This document shows, one piece after another, positions 16,740 through 26,125 of a stretch of 64,000 nucleotides of DNA. The translations under genes were made by a program, and so were the position numbers. Below the pieces are notes generated by a model. That model made no database searches. It worked only from the letters and a program-made list of their open reading frames with translations, and was not told the DNA's origin. Position 1 is the first letter of the stretch; every line of letters starts with the position of its first letter. The stretch comes from Mycobacterium sp. 852002-51057_SCH5723018 (GTDB taxonomy: Bacteria > Actinomycetota > Actinomycetes > Mycobacteriales > Mycobacteriaceae). The stretch lies in contig NZ_LZIR01000004.1 of the NCBI RefSeq assembly GCF_001667035.1, positions 1 to 64,000 of the forward strand, given 5' to 3'.

Positions 16740-17132
16740 TTAGGCCTTGCGCCGAATGAACGGCTTGAAGCGAACCTTGATGTGGCGGATCGCTGCTGTC
16801 CCGCTTGAGCTTTCGGCCGGGATGACGAACGTCTCGTCGACCTGCGCGGCCAGCCTCCGGTCCCCGAACCCGGCCTTGGTCAGCACGTCGTACGCCGCGT
16901 GCACCTCGTCGCCGACGATGCGGTAGTCCGGCGGCGTCGTCTCCGCGATGATCCCGTACTGGAGCCCGCGATTGAGGCTGCGCCGCAAGTGATTTCCCGA
17001 GAAACCGTTCTTGATTCCCTGCTCGATGCGGGTGCACCCGTCGGCAAAGGGAACGGAGTCGCCGTCGCGGCTGACAAGCGCGTCGATGTAGGCCTGCGCC
17101 GCGGCGATCCGGCTCTCTTCGGAGACGAGCAC
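16740..17132 (-). CDS. Small NTF2/SnoaL-like protein between fadA5 and ddn
   Basis: A 130-residue protein with a helical start (SRIAAAQAYIDALVSRDGDSVPFADGC) and a C-terminal strand-rich part ending AIRHIKVRFKPFIRRKA. The pattern suggests an NTF2-like alpha+beta cone, perhaps the DUF8021 type. It may bind a steroid or CoA-ester intermediate; no catalytic residues are obvious. It lies between fadA5 (18-bp gap) and ddn (9-bp gap), so it is probably co-transcribed under the KstR site at 18325. It is not at this position in H37Rv as far as I recall. Confidence 0.7.
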   Translation of the reverse strand: MLVSEESRIAAAQAYIDALVSRDGDSVPFADGCTRIEQGIKNGFSGNHLRRSLNRGLQYGIIAETTPPDYRIVGDEVHAAYDVLTKAGFGDRRLAAQVDETFVIPAESSSGTAAIRHIKVRFKPFIRRKA

Positions 17133-17150
17133 CCCCGAACCCGCCCCGCG

Positions 17151-18323
<1,173 letters not shown>

Positions 18324-18324
18324 C

Positions 18325-18338
18325 TAGAACACGTTTCA
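18325..18338. promoter_or_regulatory. KstR operator, fadA5/cyp125
   Basis: TAGAACACGTTTCA fits TnnAACnnGTTnnA. It lies 10 bp upstream of fadA5 and 171 bp upstream of cyp125, so control of fadA5 is clear and control of cyp125 is likely. The rest of 18315-18509 shows no gene. Confidence 0.88.
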
Positions 18339-18509
18339 TTACTATGACAAGCGACGATGCGGCGGCGCCTTTTTTATACGGTGGAGGCATGTTTTACTGG
18401 CAGCAGAGCTCTACTAGGAGAGCTAGTGTCCTGGGATCGCCAATCACTGGGCAAGTCAATTGAGCCAGTCGCAAGACCAGCATAGGGACCAGCAGTAAGG
18501 AGAAGTAGC

Positions 18510-19760
18510 GTGCCCAGCCCCAATCTTCCATCCGGGTTCGATTTCCTGGATCCGGACATCAACGTCAAGGGACTGCCGGTCGCGGAGCTGGCCGAAGTGC
18601 GCCGATCGCAGCCGATCTATTGGGTCGACGTTCCGGGCGGGACCGGTGGCTTCGGGGACAAGGGCTACTGGGCCATCACCAAGCACAAGGACGTCAAGGA
18701 AATCTCGATCCGCAGTGACGTCTTTTCCAGCCAGCAGGACTGCGCCATTCCGGTCTGGCCGCAAACGATGACCCGCGAGCAGATCGACCTGCAGCGCAAC
18801 GTCATGCTCAACATGGACGCCCCGCACCACACCCGTCTGCGCAAGATCATCTCGCGTGGTTTCACCCCCCGCGCGATCGGGCGGCTGCGCGACGAGTTGG
18901 ACGCTCGCGCCCAGAGCATCGCCAAAACCGCGGCGGCGTCGGGCTCCGGCGACTTCGTCGAGCAGGTGTCCTGCGAACTGCCGCTGCAGGCCATCGCCGG
19001 CCTGTTGGGCGTTCCGCAGGACGACCGGGACAAGATCTTCCGCTGGTCCAACGAGATGACCGGCAACGAGGATCCCGAGTACGCCCACATCGACCCGCAG
19101 ATGTCGTCGGCCGAGCTGATCATGTACGCGATGAAGATGGCCGAGGAGCGGGCCAAGAATCCCGGCGAGGACATCGTTACCCAGCTGATTCAGGCCGACA
19201 TCGAAGGCGAGAAGCTCTCCGACGACGAGTTCGGCTTCTTCGTGGTGATGCTGGCGGTCGCCGGCAACGAGACCACCCGAAATTCCATCACGCACGGCAT
19301 GATCGCTTTCTCCGAGAACCCCGACCAGTGGGAGCTGTTCAAGAAGGAACGCCCGGACACCGCGGCCGACGAGATCGTCCGTTGGGCCACCCCGGTCACC
19401 GCGTTCCAGCGCACCGCGCTGGAGGACCACGAGCTGTCCGGCGTGCAGATCAAGAAGGGCCAGCGGGTGGTGATGTTCTACCGCTCGGCGAACTTCGACG
19501 AAGAGGTCTTCGAGGACCCGCACTCCTTCAATATTTTGCGGAATCCCAACCCGCACGTCGGTTTTGGCGGCACCGGCGCCCATTACTGCATCGGCGCCAA
19601 CCTCGCCAAGATGACGATCAACCTCATCTTCAACGCCGTGGCCGACCAGATGCCGGACCTCAAGCCGCTGTCCAAGCCGGAACGGCTGCGGTCGGGCTGG
19701 CTCAACGGCATCAAGCACTGGCAGGTCGACTACACCGGCCAGTGCCCGGTGGCCCACTAG
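18510..19760 (+). CDS. cyp125: CYP125, steroid C26/C27-hydroxylase
   Basis: A 416-residue P450. The heme ligand is C360 in GFGGTGAHYCIGAN. The I-helix AGNETTRN lies near 251-258 and the ExxR motif is EIVR at 288-291. It matches Rv3545c and lacks its 17-residue N-terminal extension. CYP125 oxidises the terminal side-chain methyl of cholesterol and cholest-4-en-3-one to the carboxylate that CoA ligases then activate. The start is GTG at 18510 with AAGGAG ten bases upstream. It leads the cyp125-fadE28-fadE29-chsH2-chsH1-ltp2 operon. Confidence 0.96.
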   Translation: MPSPNLPSGFDFLDPDINVKGLPVAELAEVRRSQPIYWVDVPGGTGGFGDKGYWAITKHKDVKEISIRSDVFSSQQDCAIPVWPQTMTREQIDLQRNVMLNMDAPHHTRLRKIISRGFTPRAIGRLRDELDARAQSIAKTAAASGSGDFVEQVSCELPLQAIAGLLGVPQDDRDKIFRWSNEMTGNEDPEYAHIDPQMSSAELIMYAMKMAEERAKNPGEDIVTQLIQADIEGEKLSDDEFGFFVVMLAVAGNETTRNSITHGMIAFSENPDQWELFKKERPDTAADEIVRWATPVTAFQRTALEDHELSGVQIKKGQRVVMFYRSANFDEEVFEDPHSFNILRNPNPHVGFGGTGAHYCIGANLAKMTINLIFNAVADQMPDLKPLSKPERLRSGWLNGIKHWQVDYTGQCPVAH

Positions 19761-19778
19761 GCGGATTGAAAAACGACG

Positions 19779-20798
19779 ATGGATTTCAATCTGACCGCGA
19801 CGCAACAGGCTGTGGCGGATGTCGTCACGTCGGTGCTGGACCGGGACCTGTCGTGGGCAGCGCTGGTGGACGGGGGTGTGACGGCGCTGCCGGCGCCCGA
19901 ACGCCTCGGCGGCGACGGTGTGGGCCTGCCCGAGGTGGCCACGGTGCTGACCGAAGTCGGTCGCCACGGCGCCATTACGCCGGCGCTGGCCACGCTGGGC
20001 CTGGGCGTGGTGCCGCTACTCGACCTGGCATCCGACGAACAACAGGACCGCTTCCTTGCTGGGGTTGCCAAGGGCGCGGTGTTGACCGCGGCGCTCAACG
20101 AGCCCGGCGCGGCGCTGCCGGACCGGCCGGCCACGACGTTTGCGGGTGGTCGCCTGTCGGGCACCAAGGTTGGTGTCGCATATGCCGAGCAAGCCGAATG
20201 GATGACCGTCACCACCGACGGCGCCGTCGTGGTGGTATCACCCAAGGCCGACGGTGTGCGGCTGGTGCGCACTCCGACGTCGAACGCATCGGAGGAGTAC
20301 ACGGTCACGTTCGACGGTGTGGCCGTTGGTGATTCCGACGTCCTGGCGGGGGCTTCCGCGCATCGGGTCAACCAGCTGGCGCTCGCGGCGATGGGCGCCT
20401 ACGCCGACGGGCTGGTGGCCGGGGCGCTGCGGTTGACGGCCGACTACGTGGCGAACCGGAAGCAGTTCGGCAAGCCGTTGTCGACGTTTCAGACCGTGGC
20501 CGCGCAGCTGTCCGAGGTCTACATCGCTTCGCGCACCATCGATTTGGCGGCGAAGTCGGTGGTGTGGCGGCTGTCGGAGGGTCGCGACGCCGACGAGGAC
20601 CTGGATGTGCTCGGCTACTGGGTGACGTCGCAGGCGCCGCCGGTGATGCAGACCTGCCATCACCTGCACGGCGGCATGGGAATGGACATCACCTATCCCA
20701 TGCACCGCTACTACGCCACGATCAAAGACCTGACCCGGCTGCTGGGTGGGCCTTCGCACCGTCTCGAGCTGGTGGGAGCGCAATGTTCATCGAACTGA
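19779..20798 (+). CDS. fadE28: FadE28 (ChsE1), acyl-CoA dehydrogenase subunit
   Basis: A 339-residue acyl-CoA dehydrogenase-like subunit, same length as Rv3544c. With FadE29 it forms the alpha2beta2 ChsE1-ChsE2 enzyme, which dehydrogenates the three-carbon side chain of 3-oxo-4-pregnene-20-carboxyl-CoA. The C-terminal part has RKQFGKPLSTFQTVAAQLSE and HHLHGGMGMD, typical of the FAD-binding partner subunit. It starts 18 bp after cyp125 and overlaps fadE29 by 16 bases. Confidence 0.95.
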   Translation: MDFNLTATQQAVADVVTSVLDRDLSWAALVDGGVTALPAPERLGGDGVGLPEVATVLTEVGRHGAITPALATLGLGVVPLLDLASDEQQDRFLAGVAKGAVLTAALNEPGAALPDRPATTFAGGRLSGTKVGVAYAEQAEWMTVTTDGAVVVVSPKADGVRLVRTPTSNASEEYTVTFDGVAVGDSDVLAGASAHRVNQLALAAMGAYADGLVAGALRLTADYVANRKQFGKPLSTFQTVAAQLSEVYIASRTIDLAAKSVVWRLSEGRDADEDLDVLGYWVTSQAPPVMQTCHHLHGGMGMDITYPMHRYYATIKDLTRLLGGPSHRLELVGAQCSSN

Positions 20799-21946
20799 CC
20801 CCGGAGCAGCGGCAGCTGCAGGCCGAGATACGGCAATACTTTTCGAACCTGATCTCGTCCGACGAGATGAAGGAGATGGAAAAGGACCGCCACGGCGCCG
20901 CCTACCGCGCGGTGATCCGCCGCATGGGTCAGGACGGCATGCTCGGCGTGGGGTGGCCAAAGGAGTTCGGCGGCCACGGCTTTGGTCCGATCGAGCAGCA
21001 GATCTTCGTCAACGAGGCGCACCGCGCCGACGTGCCGCTGCCGGCGGTGACGCTGCAGACGGTCGGTCCGACCCTGCAGGTGTTCGGCAACGAGATGCAG
21101 AAGAAGAAGTTCCTCCCGGCGATCCTGGCCGGTGAGGTGCACTTCGCGATCGGCTACACCGAGCCCGAGGCGGGAACCGACCTGGCGTCGTTGCGCACCA
21201 CCGCCGTGCGGCAGGGCGACGAGTACATCGTCAACGGCCAGAAGGTGTTCACCACCGGCGCGCACGACGCGGACTACATCTGGCTGGCCTGCCGCACCGA
21301 CCCGGAAGCCGTTAAGCACAAGGGCATTTCGATCCTGATCGTCGATACGAAGGATCCCGGCTATTCGTGGACGCCGATCATCCTGTCCGACGGTGCCCAC
21401 CACACCAACGCCACGTACTTCAACGACGTGCGGGTGCCGGCCGACATGCTGGTCGGCGAGGAGAACGGCGGGTGGCGGCTGATCACCACCCAGCTCAACA
21501 ACGAGCGGGTGATGCTCGGCCCCGCGGGCCGGGTCGCGGGCATTTACGACCGGGTGCGCGCGTGGGCGTCCAAGCCGGGCGGTGACGGGGTCACCCCGAT
21601 CGATCACGACGACGTCAAGCGGGCGCTCGGCGAGATCTACGCGATGTGGCGGATCAACGAACTGCTCAACTGGCAGGTGGCCGCCGCGGGTGAGGACATC
21701 AATGTGGCCGACGCCGCGTCGACGAAAGTGTTTGGCACCGAGCGCATTCAGTACATCGGTCGGCTCGCCGAGGAAATCGTGGGCCGGTACGGCAACCCGG
21801 CCGAGTCCGACACCGCCGACCTGCTCAACTGGCTGGACTCGCAAACCAAGCGCAACCTGGTCATCACCTTCGGGGGAGGCGTCAACGAAGTCATGCGTGA
21901 AATGATCGCCGCGGCGGGCCTCAAAGTGCCGAGGGTGCCTCGATGA
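20783..21946 (+). CDS. fadE29: FadE29 (ChsE2), acyl-CoA dehydrogenase subunit
   Basis: A 387-residue acyl-CoA dehydrogenase subunit, the Rv3543c type, partner of FadE28. FAD/substrate segments GYTEPEAGTDLASLRTTA and NGQKVFTTGAHDADYIWL are conserved, and the C-terminus carries FGGGVNEVMREMIA. The ATG at 20783 lies within the end of fadE28, which suggests coupled synthesis of the two subunits. Its stop overlaps chsH2 by four bases. Confidence 0.95.
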   Translation: MFIELTPEQRQLQAEIRQYFSNLISSDEMKEMEKDRHGAAYRAVIRRMGQDGMLGVGWPKEFGGHGFGPIEQQIFVNEAHRADVPLPAVTLQTVGPTLQVFGNEMQKKKFLPAILAGEVHFAIGYTEPEAGTDLASLRTTAVRQGDEYIVNGQKVFTTGAHDADYIWLACRTDPEAVKHKGISILIVDTKDPGYSWTPIILSDGAHHTNATYFNDVRVPADMLVGEENGGWRLITTQLNNERVMLGPAGRVAGIYDRVRAWASKPGGDGVTPIDHDDVKRALGEIYAMWRINELLNWQVAAAGEDINVADAASTKVFGTERIQYIGRLAEEIVGRYGNPAESDTADLLNWLDSQTKRNLVITFGGGVNEVMREMIAAAGLKVPRVPR

Positions 21947-22902
21947 CCGACATCACCGAAGCCATCGCGGAGATCAAGGCCGCGGGAGGCGCCAAGCCGC
22001 GCGCCGGCCGCGACCCGGTGAACCAGCCGATGATCAACAACTGGGTGGAGGCAATCGGCGACCGCAATCCGGTTTACATCGACGAGGCCGCCGCGCGCGC
22101 CGTCGGCCATCCGGGAATCGTGGCCCCGCCGGCCATGATTCAGGTGTGGACCATGTTCGGGCTGGCCGGCGAGCGCCCGAAGGATGACCCGCTGGGGCCC
22201 ATCATGCAGCTGTTCGACGACACCGGCTACATCGGTGTGGTCGCCACCAACTGCGAGCAGACCTACCACCGCTACCTGCAGCCCGGCGAGCAGGTCAGCA
22301 TCACCTCCGAGATGGGCGACGTGATCGGGCCCAAGCAGACCGCGCTCGGCGAGGGGTTCTTCGTCAACCAGCACATCATCTGGCGCGTCGGGGATGAGGA
22401 CGTCGCCGAGATGAACTGGCGCATTCTCAAATTCAAGCCCCGCGAGTCGTCGGAGGCTTCCTCGGTGCCGGCGGACCTGGACCCCGACGCGATGATGCGG
22501 CCCTCGTCGTCGCGGGACACCGCGTTCTTCTGGGAGGGCGTCAAGGCGCACGAATTGCGGATTCAGCGGCGTCCGGACGGCAGCTTGCAGCACCCGCCGG
22601 TGCCGGCGGTGTGGCAGGACAAGTCCGCGCCGATCGAATACGTGGTGGCCAGCGGTCGCGGCACGGTGTTCAGCTTCGTCGTGCACCACGCGCCGAAGGT
22701 GCCCGGCCGCACACTGCCTTTCGTCATCGCCTTGGTGGAACTCGAGGAGGGCGTGCGGATGCTCGGCGAGTTGCGTGGGGTGGACCCCGGCGCGGTTGCC
22801 ATCGGGATGCCGGTGCGCGCAACCTACATCGACTTTCCGGCCGGTGCTTCCGGACCGGAGTGGACCCTCTATGCCTGGGAGCCTCTGGGAGACCGAGCAT
22901 GA
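21943..22902 (+). CDS. chsH2: ChsH2, MaoC-DUF35 hydratase subunit
   Basis: A 319-residue fusion: an N-terminal MaoC-like hot-dog domain (about 1-165) and a C-terminal DUF35 OB-fold (about 195-319). It matches Rv3542c. With ChsH1 it hydrates the C3 side-chain enoyl-CoA. The DUF35 part is the docking partner that Ltp2 needs for retro-aldol cleavage. The usual DUF35 zinc-ribbon cysteines are absent (RIQRRPDGSLQHPP). ATGA overlaps with both neighbours. Confidence 0.94.
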   Translation: MTDITEAIAEIKAAGGAKPRAGRDPVNQPMINNWVEAIGDRNPVYIDEAAARAVGHPGIVAPPAMIQVWTMFGLAGERPKDDPLGPIMQLFDDTGYIGVVATNCEQTYHRYLQPGEQVSITSEMGDVIGPKQTALGEGFFVNQHIIWRVGDEDVAEMNWRILKFKPRESSEASSVPADLDPDAMMRPSSSRDTAFFWEGVKAHELRIQRRPDGSLQHPPVPAVWQDKSAPIEYVVASGRGTVFSFVVHHAPKVPGRTLPFVIALVELEEGVRMLGELRGVDPGAVAIGMPVRATYIDFPAGASGPEWTLYAWEPLGDRA

Positions 22903-23300
22903 GCGCGCCCGTCGTGGAAGTTGGCACTGCGTTGCCCGAGCTCAAGTTGTACGGCGATCCCACCTTCATCATCTCGACGGCCTTGGCCACCAGAGACTTT
23001 CAGGACGTGCACCACGACCGGGACAAGGCGCAGGCCAAGGGATCGAAGGACATCTTCGTCAACATCCTCACCGACACCGGACTGGTGCAGCGCTACGTCA
23101 CCGACTGGGCTGGGCCGTCGGCGCTGATCAAGTCGATCGGGCTGCGGCTCGGGGTGCCGTGGTACGCCTATGACACGGTGACATTCTCCGGGGAGGTCAT
23201 GGCGGTGGAGGGCGGGTTGGTCACGGTGAAGGTGTTGGGCCGCAACAGCCTTGGCGATCACGTCATCGCGACGGTCACGCTGGCGATGGGGGATGCCTAG
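22899..23300 (+). CDS. chsH1: ChsH1, MaoC-like enoyl-CoA hydratase subunit
   Basis: A 133-residue single hot-dog MaoC domain, the Rv3541c type. The hydratase motif is present in modified form as D33 and H38 (TRDFQDVHHD), equivalent to the catalytic pair known in the M. tuberculosis enzyme. It pairs with ChsH2 to hydrate 3-oxo-4,17-pregnadiene-20-carboxyl-CoA. The start overlaps chsH2 by ATGA, and the stop shares one base with the GTG of ltp2. Confidence 0.94.
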   Translation: MSAPVVEVGTALPELKLYGDPTFIISTALATRDFQDVHHDRDKAQAKGSKDIFVNILTDTGLVQRYVTDWAGPSALIKSIGLRLGVPWYAYDTVTFSGEVMAVEGGLVTVKVLGRNSLGDHVIATVTLAMGDA

Positions 23301-24469
23301 TGTTGTCGGGTAAGGCGGCCATCGTCGGCATCGGGGCCACCGACTTTTCCAAGGACTCCGGCCGAAGCGAACTGCGGCTGGCCGCCGAGGCGGTACTGGA
23401 TGCGCTGGACGACGCCGGTCTGAGCCCGTCCGACGTCGACGGGCTGACCACCTTCACCATGGACACCAACACCGAGGTCGCCGTGGCGCGCGCAGTGGGC
23501 ATCGGCGAGCTGAAGTTCTTTTCCAAGATCCACTACGGCGGCGGGGCGGCGTGCGCGACCGTGCAGCAGGCGGCGATGGCCGTCGCGACCGGGGTCGCCG
23601 ACGTGGTGGTGGCGTACCGGGCGTTCAACGAGCGGTCCGGGATGCGGTTCGGTCAAGTCCAGACGCGGTTGGTGGGAGACGGTGGGGCCCAGGCCGATTC
23701 GACGACCTCGGACAACTCGTTCTCGTATCCGCACGGGCTTTCCACGCCGGCCGCGCAGGTCGCCATGATCGCCCAGCGCTACATGCACATGTCCGGCGCG
23801 ACCAGCCGCGACTTCGGTGTGATCTCGGTGGCCGACCGCAGGCACGCCGCCAAGAACCCGAAGGCGTACTTCTACGAGAAGCCGATCACCATTGAGGATC
23901 ACCAGAACTCGCGGTGGATCGCCGAGCCGTTGCGGCTGCTGGACTGCTGCCAGGAGACCGACGGCGCGGTCGCGATCGTGGTGACATCGGTGGAGCGGGC
24001 GCGGCACCTCAAGCAGCGGCCCGCGATCATCGAGGCGGCGTCGCAGGGCTCGAGCCCCGACCAGTACACGATGGTCAGCTACTACCGGCCCGAACTCGGC
24101 CTGCCCGAGATGGGCGTCGTGGGGCGGCAGCTGTGGGAGCAGTCGGGTTTGCAGCCTTCTGACATCCAGACCGCGGTGTTGTACGACCACTTCACGCCGT
24201 TCACCCTGATTCAGTTGGAGGAGTTGGGATTCTGCGGTCGCGGCGAAGCCAAGGACTTCATCGCCGACGGCGCCATCGAGGTGGGTGGGCGGCTTCCGAT
24301 CAACACTCATGGCGGCCAGCTCGGTGAGGCTTACATCCATGGCATGAACGGCATCGCCGAGGGTGTGCGGCAATTGCGCGGCACTTCGGTGAACCCGGTG
24401 CCGGACGTCGAGCACGTTCTGGTCACCGCGGGGACGGGCGTACCGACGTCGGGTTTGATTTTGGGTTGA
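23300..24469 (+). CDS. ltp2: Ltp2, thiolase-fold retro-aldolase
   Basis: A 389-residue SCP-x/thiolase-superfamily protein matching Rv3540c. Ltp2 with the DUF35 domain of ChsH2 splits 17-hydroxy-3-oxo-4-pregnene-20-carboxyl-CoA into androstenedione and propionyl-CoA, ending side-chain removal. The thiolase Cys nucleophile is not retained in the usual CxxG context, as expected for an aldolase. The start is GTG at 23300, sharing its first base with the chsH1 stop. It is the last gene of the cyp125 operon and is convergent with the ferredoxin gene 15 bp away. Confidence 0.95.
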   Translation: MLSGKAAIVGIGATDFSKDSGRSELRLAAEAVLDALDDAGLSPSDVDGLTTFTMDTNTEVAVARAVGIGELKFFSKIHYGGGAACATVQQAAMAVATGVADVVVAYRAFNERSGMRFGQVQTRLVGDGGAQADSTTSDNSFSYPHGLSTPAAQVAMIAQRYMHMSGATSRDFGVISVADRRHAAKNPKAYFYEKPITIEDHQNSRWIAEPLRLLDCCQETDGAVAIVVTSVERARHLKQRPAIIEAASQGSSPDQYTMVSYYRPELGLPEMGVVGRQLWEQSGLQPSDIQTAVLYDHFTPFTLIQLEELGFCGRGEAKDFIADGAIEVGGRLPINTHGGQLGEAYIHGMNGIAEGVRQLRGTSVNPVPDVEHVLVTAGTGVPTSGLILG

Positions 24470-24484
24470 TTCCCGGATTCAGCG

Positions 24485-24697
24485 CTAAGCGGGCTTGATC
24501 GGCTGGACCTCCTTGAGGGCCGCCACCGGGCAGGAGTCGATGGCGGCTCGAGCTGGGCCGACAAGCCCGTCCGGAACCTCCTGTCCCTGGCGGTGGTAAA
24601 CGAGTTCACCCTCGGAGTCGATGGTGAAGAGGGTCGGCGCCTGCTCGGCGCACTGGCCATGGCCCTCGCAGCGGTTGCGGTCGATCTGGATCTTCAT
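24485..24697 (-). CDS. 3Fe-4S ferredoxin, P450 partner
   Basis: A 70-residue single-cluster ferredoxin with C10, C16 and C56 in the CxxHxxC...CP arrangement, the usual electron donor of mycobacterial P450s. Its ATG overlaps the stop of the P450 gene by four bases, so it is almost certainly that enzyme's dedicated redox partner. It is convergent with ltp2. Confidence 0.94.
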   Translation of the reverse strand: MKIQIDRNRCEGHGQCAEQAPTLFTIDSEGELVYHRQGQEVPDGLVGPARAAIDSCPVAALKEVQPIKPA

Positions 24698-26025
24698 CGT
24701 TGTCCTCTCGGAATCGAGACCGCCGCTGACCGATCGGGCGGGGCGCTCGAACTCTTAGCCACCAGCCGCAGCGGGAGCCGCTCGAAGCGATGAATCACGT
24801 TGTTGACGGCCCTTTCCGGGGTTCCGTCGACATCGATACGGTCGACGTGGCGGAGCAGGGAGCGCAGGATTGCCTGCGTCTCCAACCGTGCCAGCCCTTG
24901 GCCTGCGCACCCGTGCGTTCCGTACCCGAACCCGACGTGGCCGGAAGCATCTCGCTCGATATCGAAACGGTCGGGGTCGGTCCAGACACGCTCGTCACGG
25001 TTGGCCGAGGCGAACATGACCAATACCCGCGATCCGGCGGGAATTCGAGTCCCGCCGATCTCGACGTCACGTTCGGCGCGGCGCCCGAACGCTCGGACCG
25101 GCGACTCCAGCCGCACGATTTCGTTCACCGCGTTGGGTACTCGGTCGGGTTCTGCCCGCAGCAGCCGCCACTGATCGGGGTTCTGGCCGAAAAGCCATAG
25201 GGCGGCGGCGATCGCACTGGCCGTCGTGTCGATCGATGGTGCCAGGTAGTCGATGAAGACGGCGGGAAGCTGCGACTGCTTGATCGTGCCCTGCTCGATG
25301 CCCTGCAGCACGTCGTGCGACATGCTCCCCGGGAGCACGTCGCGGCGACGAGCCAGTCGGTGCACGAAGTGCAGCATGGCCGCGGTCTTGGGCAGCGAGC
25401 GCAGGGCGCGCTTGTTCAAGGGCCCGAGCATGTCGAAGGTGGCGCCCGCCCGCTCGACGAGGTGCTCTCGTCCGCGTTGCGGCCACCCGACGAGGTCGGG
25501 AACGATTCCGAGCGGAAGCTTCAACGCGATGTCCGCTACGCCGTCGACCCGCCCGTTGGCCAAGCCGGCGAGCACCGTCTGCTCGGCGAGCTCCTCGATC
25601 TGGGTGTGCAGCGTTCGTAGTGCTCGCGGTGTCAGCCGGTGCGCCTGCAGCTTTCGACGACTTGCGTGGGCGGGGTCGTCGGTCATGAGAAGGCTGTCCT
25701 TGCCGACAGATCGGGAGATCGGGTTGAGCGCCACACCCTGGTGGGAGCGGAAGGTGTCATCGTCGCCAAGCGCGGACTTGACCTCGCCGTAACGCGGCAA
25801 CGCATACAGGTTCTGTTTCGGTAGCCAAATGACCGGGCCGAGGGCGCGCATGGCGGCGTAGTGCGGAAGGGGATCGCGAATGGCGGCCTCGGAGTACAGA
25901 TCCTCCGGATAGACCGGGACGCCGCCCGGGGTCTTCGTTCCGGCTGTCGTTCGCGCCCACCACCGCGAGGAACGCGCATGGCCGGCCGACATGGGGCACG
26001 ACGGCGGTGAAGAAGGAATGCTCAC
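24694..26025 (-). CDS. Cytochrome P450 of an accessory P450-ferredoxin pair
   Basis: A 443-residue P450. The heme motif is GFGYGTHGCAGQGLARLE, ExxR is EIVR, and the I-helix is IDTTAS in place of the common AGxET. Its family cannot be assigned reliably, and it is clearly not CYP125 or CYP142. The start is taken as GTG at 26025, just after the divergent palindromic operator; the longer frame to 26079 would run into that operator region. A PucR-type regulator is encoded divergently. The pair occupies the place where H37Rv has PPE63, so it is an accessory insertion. The substrate is unknown. Confidence 0.85.
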   Translation of the reverse strand: MSIPSSPPSCPMSAGHARSSRWWARTTAGTKTPGGVPVYPEDLYSEAAIRDPLPHYAAMRALGPVIWLPKQNLYALPRYGEVKSALGDDDTFRSHQGVALNPISRSVGKDSLLMTDDPAHASRRKLQAHRLTPRALRTLHTQIEELAEQTVLAGLANGRVDGVADIALKLPLGIVPDLVGWPQRGREHLVERAGATFDMLGPLNKRALRSLPKTAAMLHFVHRLARRRDVLPGSMSHDVLQGIEQGTIKQSQLPAVFIDYLAPSIDTTASAIAAALWLFGQNPDQWRLLRAEPDRVPNAVNEIVRLESPVRAFGRRAERDVEIGGTRIPAGSRVLVMFASANRDERVWTDPDRFDIERDASGHVGFGYGTHGCAGQGLARLETQAILRSLLRHVDRIDVDGTPERAVNNVIHRFERLPLRLVAKSSSAPPDRSAAVSIPRGQR

Positions 26026-26086
26026 GTGACCATCCTCACCCGAGATTGCCCGGTACGGGAGGGGCTGCGAGCACCACATCTAATTG

Positions 26087-26111
26087 ACGATGGTGCATTA
26101 TGCACCGTCGT
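26087..26111. promoter_or_regulatory. Palindromic operator between P450 and PucR-type genes
   Basis: GGTGCAT-T-ATGCACC (26092-26106) is a perfect palindrome. The symmetry extends to 12-bp arms (26087-26111) with one mismatch. It sits 15 bp before the regulator GTG and 62 bp before the P450 GTG, in a 100-bp divergent promoter. Most likely it is the binding site of the PucR-type regulator or of RNA polymerase-competing repressor. Confidence 0.72.
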
Positions 26112-26125
26112 CGTAGACTGCCGAG

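Noticed and set aside
18456..19967. 503-codon minus-strand ORF opposite cyp125
   Set aside because: It is the antisense shadow of cyp125; low-complexity His/Arg-rich product with no motif.
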